Origin: Aldrovandia affinis
Lineage: Eukaryota > Chordata > Actinopteri > Notacanthiformes > Halosauridae
NCBI GenBank assembly: GCA_029706075.1
Contig: JAINUG010000306.1
Location: 124,001 to 188,000, forward strand
Direction of reading: 5' to 3'
DNA length: 64,000 nt
Shown: piece after piece, positions 34,301-46,300 of the stretch
Layout of the letters: every line of letters begins with the position of its first letter
Numbering within the stretch: the stretch's first letter is position 1
Program-made: the position numbers and the translations under genes
The notes under the pieces: model-generated
Databases searched by the model: none
Told to the model about the DNA's origin: nothing
Seen by the model: only the letters and a program-made list of their open reading frames with translations

Positions 34301-37300
34301 CATGAATAAAGAATGGTACCAAAACATCCTCCGAGAGCAACTTCTCCCAACCATCCAAGAACAGTTTGCTGACGAACAATGCCTTTTCCAGCATGATGGA
34401 GCACCTTGCCATAAGGCAAAAGTGATAACTAAGTGGCTCGGGGAACAAAACATCAAAATGTTGGGTCCATGGCCAGGAAACTCCCCAGACCTTAATCCCA
34501 TTGAGAACTTGTGGTCAATCCTCAAGTGGCGGGTGGACAAACAAAAACCCACAAATTCTGACAAACTCCAAGCATTGATTATGCAAGAATGGGCTGCCAT
34601 CAGTCCGGATGTGGCCCAGAAATTAATTGACAGCATGCCAGGGCGAATTGCAGAGGTCTTGAAAAAGAAGGGTCAACACTGCAAATATTGACTCTTTGCA
34701 TAAACTTAATGTAATTGTCAATAAACGCCTTTGACACTTGTGAAATGCTTGTAATTATACTTCAGTATACCATAGTAACATCTGACAAAAAGATCTAAAA
34801 ACACTGAAGCAGCAAACTTTGTGAAAACCAATACTTCTCAGTCATTCTCAAAACTTTTGGCCACGGCTGTACAGTATATTTCCAAAAACAATCGTATTAA
34901 ATGTATATGCATTAATGATTCACTACCACCTCCTGCTCTTGGCATTTATTAAAAAATATCTCACTATTATTATTGCAAAAAAATGTTTTATTGCCAGGCT
35001 CTGGTTGTATTGAACATAGGGACTTATCTTTTGTACTGAGAATCTGCCAACAGAATGAATAGGCCCCTTTAAGTTATGATGTTTATTTTTCATTTAAATT
35101 TTGTTTGCAAATTATTATAATTGTGTTTAAAAGTAGGTTTATTTTTCTGATATTGATCTGCACTTTGCATGATCTTTTCGGCTTATGACCAGTTGGCCCA
35201 GGGGTGCCTCTCTGTGGACAGAGCTGGCTGTTTATTCAGCCCATTAGATGGAACTGAAACGCAAAATAATTCTTCCAAATGAAAGTGGTATTGGGTAAAC
35301 ATCTAACTCAGCACTACAGGCAATATCAGATGCACCTCTCTCCATCTCAGATATAGAGTGGCAATTGATCCCTGCCTTGAAAGATGGAATCCAATCACAA
35401 TGCATAGCAATCAAAACAGACCATTCTGGGCAGGTGCCACTGTATAGCCTACAGTAAAAGCAATCTGTACAATGCTGAAACAAAATGTGTGGAAGTATTA
35501 CATATTTATATGCTTTGTAATACTGTAACATTAATATTAATGTATCTTCACAATTAGATCATTTATTGAGGTATTACTTCCTAAATTATTTATTGATTGA
35601 TTAAATAAAACATTTTTATTTATTTATTAATAAAATATGAACAAATTATTTATTAACCCACATTCTTATATTCCAGCCATCAGACAATTTATGGAAGTAT
35701 TACTTGCTTCATTATTCATTCATAACTTCATGAATAATTTCAGCCGCTTGTATTCGCGATCTCGTTCTTTCGGTCACTACCCACAACTCGTGACCATAGG
35801 TGAGGGTAGGAACATAGATCGACCGGTAAATCGAGAGCTTTGCCTTTAGGCTCAGTTCCCTCTTTACCACGACAGACCGATGCAGCGTCTGCATCACTGC
35901 CGACGCCGCACCAATCCGCCTGTCGATCTCCCGCTCCATCCTTCCCTCACTCGTGAACAAGACCCCGAGGTATTTAAACTCCTCCACTTGGGGCAGGATC
36001 TCCTCCCGACCCGGAGAGTGCACTCCACCTTTTCCGGCTGAGAACCATGGTCTCGGATTTGGAGGTGCTGATTCTCATACCAGCCGCTTCACACTCGGCT
36101 GTGAACCGCTCCAGCGAGAGCTGGAGGTCACGGCCCGATGAAGCCAACAGGACCACATCATCTGCAAAGAGCAGTGACCCAATCCTCAGGCCACCGAACC
36201 CAATCCTCAGACCACCGAACCGGACCCCCTCAACGCCCCGGCTGCGCCTAGATATTCTGTCCATAAATGAACAGAACCGGTGACAAAGGGCAGCCCTGGC
36301 GGAGTCCAACCCTCACCGGGAACAAGTCCGACTTACTGCCAGCCATGCGGACCAAGCTCTGGCACCGGTCGTACAGGGACCGAATGGCAAGCACAGAAGT
36401 CCAACAACAAAGCACCATTCTGGTTCAGATCGGGGGGGCCGTTCCTCCCAATCACGCCCCTCCAGGTCTCACTATCGTTGCCCACGTGAGCATTGAAGTC
36501 TCCCAGCAAACGAGGGAGTCCCCGGAAGGAGTGTTCTCAAACACCCCCTCCAAGGACTCCAAAAAGGGTGGGTATTCTGAGCTGCTGTTTGGAGCATAAG
36601 CACAAACAACAGTCAGGACCCGTCCCCCACCCGAAGGCGGAGGGAGGCTACCCTCTCGTCTACCGGGGTGAACCCCAACGTACAGGCACCGAGCCGGGGG
36701 CAATAAGTATTCCCACCCCTGCTCGGCGCCTCCACCAGGGGCAACTCAGAGTGGAAGAGAGTCCAACCCCTCTCAAGGAGACTGGTTCGGAGCCCATGCC
36801 GTGCATCGAGGCGAGGCCGACTATATCTAGCCGGAACCTCTCGACCTCCCGCACCAGCTCAGGCTCCTTCCCCCAGAGAGGTGACATTCCACGTCCCTAG
36901 AGCTAGCTTCTGCAGCCGAGGATCGGACTGCCAAGGCCCCTGCCTTCGGCCGCCGCCCATCTCACACTGCACCCGACCCCCTTCATGAATAATTATTTAT
37001 AAACTTATATTCTACGATACCAGAAATTTGGTCATTTAAAATATTTGAAAGTATTACTTGCTTAATTGCTTATCTTATCAACTGTATAATACTGGAACAC
37101 TAATATTAATATATTCCAGCAATTAGGTAATTTATGAAAGTATTACATGCTTAATTATTTACCCTTCCAGACTCATAAGGACAGTACAGTAGTAGTGGGA
37201 ATGATCTTACAAATGATCCCATCAAGCATATAAAAACAAGGTACAGATGCTTTCTGGATCTTATAACCTCTATTACTGAAAAACATGACATTTCGGCGAT

Positions 37301-40300
37301 GATTTTAAGAATATTGTAAATATAGCTTATATATTTTCATACAAATGAGGTATTTTCCTGCAAGTGATTAGAGAAGGCAGCCCCAGGTCTGAGTTTTCAC
37401 CATGACTTGTCCGCACTGGTGCTTGGTGATGGTGAAGGTGAAGCCGTACACGGACACCTCCACCTCCCTGACGAAGGAGACGGCAGTGCTGCCGCGGTTC
37501 TCGTTCCTCTCCCGGATGGAGAAGGGCTCCAGACCCGCCAGGTCCCCGCAGGTCTTGGAGATGGTGTACCGGCAGGTGCCCTGGAAGTCGTAGTTGAGTC
37601 CGTCGAAGGTGTGGTAGTGCGGGTCACCCCAGGCCCAGCAGGTGCTGGTGTACTGGGGCACACAGACCGCCATGTCCTTCTCCACCTGGCACGTCTCTTT
37701 CACCCGGCACCTGGTGTCTTTGCAGGGATCTGGCAAAGACACGAACAGAGATTTTCATTACGCGGGCGGAATCTCCTCGTGGCCTCACCTGTTCTCTGCC
37801 CTGACCCCCCGGAATATACGTATACAGTGGGTATTAAAAAGTATTCACCCCCTTTGTAGGGGTGGGTGATATGAGCTAAAATTCATATCATGATATTGTC
37901 CAGACGATATCGATATGATATCACGATATAAAAGAAAAAAAATCTGAATCACATTTTAATAGCCCTTCTTAGTTAAATGACATTAGTTAAGGCAAAATAT
38001 GTATTTTAACCCTATATAACCAGAAAGAGTTATAGCGAGTACCGCAGCGAATGATGACTTGATTGATTGCTGAGTGGGAGTCTGGCTTGTCTTCGGCGAG
38101 CTCCTGGACTAACTGTTTCACGCATTCGGGTACATTCCTCATATTCACGGACATGCATGGTTTTCAGGTGGGTAAACAGGTTGCTGGTGTTTCCACCTTT
38201 GGCTAAAACAACACGGCGACACAACCTGCATAGTATTGTTTGTTGGTCGAGGTTGGAGATTTTGAACCCAAACCAGTTCCAAACGACAGAGGAGCCCCCT
38301 TTCTTTTTTTTTTTTTTTTTCAAAATTTGTTTCTGATTTTCTCCCATTTTCTCCCAATTTGGTAGCCAATTTAACGTCAATCCCCCTAGTAATGTGAGTT
38401 CGCTGCCGTAGTCCTGCGCACGAAGCGAAGTGACGCCTCTTACGAGACGGCATCCTGTAACCCTACTACAGGGCCACTCTTATAGCAACACGTCGGCTCC
38501 CCTCCCCCCTCCCTGGGGCGGACAGCCAATCGCCGGCCCCTGGTGGCACTCCCGGCCAGAGCCGACACTTGGCGAGGCCCCCTTTCTTTTTAACCAATTC
38601 GTCATCATCCTGCTCTTGAGCAACATCACTTTCTGCGTGTTCGCTCATTTTCGATTCTTCACTTTTGCACTTGTAATAGGCTATAAATATTAGTACGTAG
38701 TCTGCCTGCTAACTGCAGCTGCCTGCACGCTTGTTTGTTGCTACATGCGCGCAGCAAATGCATAAAACGTCCGCTCAAAAAAATAGGTCAACATATTAAC
38801 ATGCTTCTTTTTTTTCGTAGGAACCTGGAGGTTAGATTAAAATAAAAAATAGATGTAGCTACTAACTACTATCACTCAATTGAAATTTTGAACAAAACAA
38901 TATGAATGCCAAATTAGAATTTATGAATATATAACGGTATCCACGGTATAGCAAAATCCATATCGTGGTGCAGCATAATACCGGTAGTCACTTTCATACC
39001 GGTATAGCGCCCACTCCTACCCCTTTGGCATTTTCTTTTCTTCATGGAATCCAAATGGGGATATCTTGCCACTGATCAACAAAAAATACTAATAATTTTT
39101 TTTAAACGAATACATTTTTTTCTTAATGAATTAAAAATAAAACTATTACAAAAATGATTATTCAAAATATGTAAAATTACAATGAATCCATCTTCAGAGG
39201 TTACATTATTATTTGATTATCGTGTTGGAGTGTAGAGCTATTACAACATTACTATTACCGACATTGTTCACTGCATTTCAAATGCCCTTACAGCAACTTA
39301 GACAGTTATTTTTAACTGTTTATATCATTCATACTGCTGAATATGTATTGAAGCAGTTGAGATTACGTTTTTTACTGAAGAGCACAATGGCAGTACTACA
39401 CCTGGGATTTAAGCCTGCAAACTCTGAATTACAAACACAGTTCCTTAACCACTACACCATACTATCACCCTCTGGAGCAGCTGTAACTTTGAGAGATGAC
39501 AACCGAGAGTGATAGGTCAACAATGATGGATGAGTCTCAGAGCGGGTAATCTTGCCTGCGCTGAAGCACGCCTTCACTTCCTTCCTGATGAGGCACTTGG
39601 TTCCACTGGGGCATATGTGGGCCACGCAGCTCATGCCTCTCACCGCATCGCACGTGCACTTCCGCTGGCACTCGTTTTAATACACCACCTCCCCTGGCTG
39701 TGGAACAACACAGGAACGACAGTGATCATATGACACCAGTGATGCTGGATCTGTAATGCCGTGCCAAAGATTCTGTAGGCCGGGGTTACTGAAATCGTGG
39801 GCCGAGAACTGTTGTTTTTCCACCCTCCCTTTACCAGGGAGTCAGGTGTGAAGACACTCTGGCCAATATATTGCACTAATTGTTCAATTACCTACCTGAG
39901 AGAAAAGAAAACCAGAACTGAATTTGGATTCATGGGCCATATTTGAGTAACCCTGCTGTAGAACAACCAGATGGTCAGCTCTGCACATTCTGTCTCTGCC
40001 ATTGAAGCTGAAAGGTTCCAATTTGGTGCATCTAATAAATATTTATGAAGGGGTGTGGCCAAGAAAATTGCTATTAACATTGGATATTCTGTCCTTGGGT
40101 ACGCCTCTTCATGAATATTTACAAAATGCAAAATATCATTGGAAACTGGAATCATCATTGGAATCAGCGGAACCTCCTGGAGTGAGGAAGCAGAAAGGAC
40201 GACAGGAACACAGGAGCCAACCATCTGGTTCTTACAGAGAATCTGTGGTGATTCTGTGGTGATTCTCCGCAGGAGTGCACTCAACCTTGTAGGTACGCCC

Positions 40301-43300
40301 GTTGTCATAGCAGCCGCACTGCTCGGCTTTGATGCAGCTCTGCCTGTCAAACAGGAAGCCGATGTCGCAGTCGCAGCCCTCGGTGCAAGTGGCGGGGCAC
40401 TTGACGGTCTCGGAGAGGCCCGGGCAGGCGTCGTTGCAGGTGTCCGCACAGACCTCGTAGTGGCTGTTGGATGGGCAGGACATCGCTGGAGCAGAGGAGA
40501 GGAAGGGTCAAAGAAGTTGAGACAGGCTACAGACTGCCAATCAACCACGCCTTCCAGTTAAGAACATCAGTCAGTTGGGCCAACTCTTATCCATTAAACA
40601 TTAAAACTAGAATGTTTGAATTATGTTATATTTTAATAATGCAAGAGTGTTTGAATAATATAGCAGTGTGTCACAGTGTACATATGATTCTGTTTTATAA
40701 GAGCACCACAGCAGTGTGCACAGCCAAGTGAAAAAGCACAGACAATGTAAATGTGGACTCCTAATCTGTCAAATTTGCCTAATCTGTAACAGTGCGTGCA
40801 GAACATACAATGATATCAGTTTAGCCTGGTCCTTTCCTCCCAGCAGGGGAGTGTATGTTGGTTTTTGTTCCACCCCAAATTCTGTAATTAGTTGAGGTTT
40901 GGTTTTGTGTTTTATTTGCTCAGATTCAGGCTTCCAGTTCCAGTACTTCCACTTCCACACTTTCAGCCTGTGATATTGCTTATCAGTCAGTTAATCAATC
41001 AATAAATAACTTCAATCAGTAAATCAATGAGGTCTAAGTAATACAGCCAATAAAGCAATAATCCAAAAAACAAGCTGCTTACCCCCCAAAAAGTCTACGT
41101 TTACACAGTCTCATAAAAGTGACCCAATGCCGATTTTTTGCTCACATATGGCACACATCAGATATGTATCATGAACGTGTAAACAGATAAAAAGCACATG
41201 GAAGCAGATATTTTCAGATCCGTTCTGGGCCACATTCATATGTGGAAATAAATCCGATATCTGCAAAAGCGACTGTCATCTAAAGGCACAGGTCAGAATT
41301 TCCCTGTCATTCCGATTCGCACATCATTCAAAACGTGACACTCTTATACTTTTTCACATTTTAATGATGTGTAATGTTTCATGTGGACAACTAGCAGTGA
41401 CAGTGAAATAATGGAGGACGAAGGCTCAGGCCAGTGGGACAACCGCCTCATCCAGAGACACAAATACCTCATCCAGTGTGACCACCAGACATCATAAATA
41501 AATAGTTAAAACATTATTGAAAAATTATTTCGCTCTCGTTTGTGTCCATTGCAGATGGCGATATGACTGTGTCGGCGTGGTTGTTGTTTACTTCCGTATC
41601 GGTAACAAAACCCTCGTGTACGCATGCGGGCTGTTTCTAATGTAAACCGTGTAAACACAGGTATCGGATATGGGTCACTTTTAAAATGAGATGTAAACAG
41701 TATATTTTTTTACATAATTCATATTACACTTACATGCCTAACACATATATGTTCATCACACAGGATCCTTATTATTAGTAGTAGTAGTTGTCATAAAAAA
41801 TTAATAATGCAAATTAAATCATATCTCAAATCTAACTTTAATTATAAGACCTCCATCTCCCAGAATGCCATGCCGGAGGGGGGTTGCGGGGCCCAAAATG
41901 GAGGCGGGGCCTAGGGCCCATGAACATCAAGATGACGGCCACTGTGTGCACCCTACTTTCTTTTATATGTAATACAGCCCCCTTTACGGACTATAGCTCC
42001 CTTAAAATATCATTCGATTTTGGAGATAAATGAACTGGAAATTCAGCAATATCAGCTGGAGCAAACCCAGCACATACATACAGGTTGGGGACGCCTCTGC
42101 TTTAGACAGACACAGGCATTCAAATTTGTACTTTAACTTGAAAAGGTAAATGCATATGTCCGAATGAGTAGTTGAACCGAGTAGTTGAATGATTGGTTGG
42201 AATGAAAACCTGCATGCACACGGCCCTCTATGGTACTGAGTTTGAGACCACTGGTCTAGAGTAACTGCAATATCAACAAGGAAAAAAGAAACAAGGGTCT
42301 TCAAGTTTAACCAAAGATCAAAATATTTAATGATGAGAAAAGGCCATTCAGCCCATCTAATTAAACAAGCCAATCCTAAACGTATCCAAAATACCTCCTA
42401 GAGAGAAAAGACAAGCGCTACACAAGGCAAGCGTGAGGCAAGGCGAGGTCCTCTCTCACTCACCAGAATGCCCAGTGTGTTCTCCCGCATGATCAAGGTG
42501 TAGCCATAGACCTCTAATTCCACCAGCTGGGTGACGGAGACATGCCTCCGCCCTGCCGGCCACCACCTCTCGTTCTCCACCTGCACAGAGAAGGGGACCA
42601 GGTGCGTCCCATCTAGCCCGCAACCCTTGGCTAAGGTGTAGGTGCATGTGCCCTGGAAGTCAAAGTGAACGCCGTCAAAGGATGTGTAGTGGGGGTCCCC
42701 AGCCACCACAAAGACCTCCAACCCGACGGGCTGGCACTTACGGACGCCGTCCACTACCTTGCACTTCTCGTTCGGCCCACAGGAGATATTCTTGCAGTTG
42801 ACCTGCCAAGCCAAGGTTATAGAATAGAATAGCCTTTATTAATCCCGGGGGGGGGGGGAAATTTGGTTTGTCACAGCAACAATGGTACAGGAGTGAAAGA
42901 ACACACAAGACATACAGGACATAACAACATACTGGATAATAAATATATTTAAAAACCAGAGTAAAAAACCTAAATACAATAATTTAAGAAATAAAAATAA
43001 GAGATAAAAAAAATACTGGAGGTAGTGCAAATCCACCAGATAGACAGCACATACCAGTGTACTGAAGTACTAAGAAAAACAAAAGAAAAACAAGTATGAG
43101 ATGTGAAAAACAGTAGCAGTCGGGGCAGCAGTGAGATGTACAAAGAATGTACACAGAATGTAGGGTAGGTACAGCAGTAGAGTGTGACAGTGCTCAGTGT
43201 TCAATGTTCATTGTTATACTGTTTGATGGCTGCTGGTAGAAAAGAGCGCTTGAACCGCTCCGTTCTGCATGTGAATTGGATGAGCCTGTGGCTGAAGGTG

Positions 43301-46300
43301 CTCTCCATCTGTCTCAGCTCATCATAGAGGGGGTGGGAGGGGTTATTCAGGATGGTCAACAGTTTGTCTCTCATCCTCCTCTCCACCACTGCCTCCAGGC
43401 TGTCCAGTTTTTGGCCAACAACAGAGCTAGCCTTCCTCACCAGCTTGTTAAGTTTGTCGGCCTCCCCAGCCTTGGCGCTGCTACCCCAGCAGGCCACGGC
43501 AAAGAACAGTGCGCTGGCTACCACGGACTGGTAGAACATCCTCAGCAGGATGCTGCACACATCGAAGGACCTGAGCCTCCTAAGGAAGTACAGTCTGCTC
43601 TGTCCTTTCTTATAGAGGGCCTCTGTGTTGTCTGTCCAGTCCAGCCTCTTGTTCAGGTGCACTCCCAGGAACTTGTATGAGCTTGCCATCTCAACTTCCT
43701 CCCCCTTGATGGTAATGGGGGTTGGGGGGCCCCTCGGGGGCTTCTTGCTCCGTCGGAAGTCCACTACCAGCTCCTTGGTCTTGCCAGTGTTGAGCTGGAG
43801 GTGGTTCTCCTCGGCCCAACTGACGAAGCTCCTAACCACGCCTCTGTACTCCTCCTCATCATCCTCGCTGATGCAGCCCACGATGGTGGAGTCATCCGAG
43901 AACTTCTGGAGGTGACATGCTCCAGAGTTGTGGCTAAAGTCAGTGGTGTAGAGGGTGAACAGGAAAGGTGACAGTACAGTTCCTTGGGGGGCACCGGTGT
44001 TGCTCATCACCACCTCCGACAGGCTGCCCTGCAGCCGGACGTATTGAGGCCTACCCGTAAGGTAGTCTGTGATCCAGGCCACCAGGTCTTGGTCTACCTG
44101 CATGGCTGAGAGCTTATCTGCAAGCCGAAGGGCCGGATGGTGTTAAAAGCACTGGAGAAGTCAAAAACATGACTCTCACTGTGCAGCCCGGCTTCTCCAG
44201 GTGTGAATAAGCCCTGTGCAGCAGGTAGATGATGGCATCGTCCACGCCGATTTTGGCCGGGTGGGGTGTTGTTGCTGAACCAAATAACCAACATATCATT
44301 AGACGTGGCTAACAAAATAGCTTTGTTCTGGATTCCTACAGTATTTCTTAAGCAAAATCCAAGGACTTTTATTCATAACATTCAATTTTGTTTTCCTTTA
44401 AGGAACTTATTGGCAAATCAATAATCTTAAAAGGGAACGTAATGTAAATTGAGAATCCCACCTTCACACCAAAACCACTGTACACTGAAATTGCATGCAT
44501 TAGAGAACCAACAGAGATGTTTTCAAATTGAAAAAAGTTTGTACAAGATACACCTTGCTATTGTTTGATAAAACTGTTTGATAAAATGCATAAAATATCA
44601 GAAAATCTATCAACCTTCAAGTATTCTGTGTGAAATTCAAGCACTTTCACATGCTTAAATTTCCTACACTAAAAATCTGGCTCTTTCATGGTTTTCAAGG
44701 ACCTGTGGTAACCCTGCTTGTTAAATATTGTAATGTGTAAACCAGTCCCAGAGTCCTACCTAATATTATTAGGCTCTTACATGCAACATGTACAATGTAA
44801 AATGTAAATAATGTAGTTAACATTTTGAATTGTGTAAAGGGGAAAGAACAGGAATAAACTGTATTATTTATTATTAGTAGTAGTATTATTAATATTATTT
44901 ATTATTATTATTTTTGTAATCATTATCATTGACCTTTTTAATGACCTTTTACTGTATTTATTTATTTTGTTGTTTGAGGTTATGTTTGTTTAAAGAAAAA
45001 CAAAATTGTATATATATATATATATATTTAATTTTAAGCTTGAAACAAAAAAATTATGTAGATACTCAGTTTCTGCATCCTACTAAGTTGCAGGTTCAAT
45101 TCCCAGGTGGGGCACTGCCTTTGTACTCTTGAGCAAGGTACTGAACCTCAACCTGAATAAATTGTATGTAAAGAAATGTAATGAAAACTGTGAGTGTCTG
45201 CTAAATGGCTGTAATGTAATGTGTGTGTAAACCAGAGTTCTACCAGTCCGTCCTGAGAGCAGGTGCATTCCTCCTGGCACTTCCCGTTGGGATAGAAGAC
45301 CTCATCGATCCTGTAGTAGCGCTCACTGTAGACACAGCCGCACTCGGAGAAGGGCACGCAGCGGTCTCCGCTCATGATGAAGCCCTCGTTGCAGGAGCAG
45401 CCCTCCCCACACTGAGCCTTGCAGCCCAGGGGCGGGGATAGACTCTGGCAGGTGGTGGGGCAGCTGGAGGCGCACACCTCGTAGGGGCTGTTTGAGGGGC
45501 ATTTGGTATCTGAGGAACGGAAAGGGTTATGTTTGAGTGTTAGAATAAGAAAACGTAATGGTGAGAACAGGCCTTTTGGCCCATCTAGGCCCAATGTACT
45601 AGTCAAAAAAATTAAAAATTAAAAATTAAAAATTAAAAATTAAAAATTAAAAATTAAAAATTAAAAATTAAAAATTAAAAATTAAAAATAGTATTGCATC
45701 AAGCCTGGATTTGAATACGCCACTTGGGCCATGTAGAATTTTAAAAAATTGTAACCTTTACTTGTCGAAATGAGAAGTTTTCTTTTACATTGACTTGGGG
45801 AATCAAAGTGGGTCAGGAATGCAGGGATTGTGTAGCCATTCAGATGTAAGGGGATGAGTAAGTGGTCAGATGTAGAGAGACAGTTTTTGTAGGAGACTGG
45901 CCAGGACACCGGGGTCAACACCCCTACTCTTTTGAAAACTGCTACTTCAATGACCACAGTGAGTCAGGACCTCGGCTCCATGTCTGGAAGCACTTATTTT
46001 CTCCAAAGGCTGTGCTACCAATTATTAAATCTAGGGTGTCAATAATTCTGTCAATGCCATTTCGGTTTATTTATTTATTATTTTGATCTATTGTTTCTGA
46101 TATTTTTTCCCATTTAAAAAAAAATTCTCCCAATTTAGCAGCCAATTAAATCCTCTCTTTTTCATGTCAATCATCCCCCCTCGTATTGTGAGTTTCCTGC
46201 CGTAGCCCCGAGACCGGCCGTGGCCAAACGATATGCCGCCTCCTCCAAGTCAGCATTCGCAGAGCTGTTGACTGTTTTTCCGGTACATCGGAGCCACTCC

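Noticed and set aside
36047-36900. Plus-strand frames across 36.0-36.9 kb
   Set aside because: Antisense of the Rex3 coding region.
45606-45690. Regularly spaced repeats, considered as a CRISPR-like array
   Set aside because: A simple 7-base tandem repeat without spacers in a vertebrate genome.
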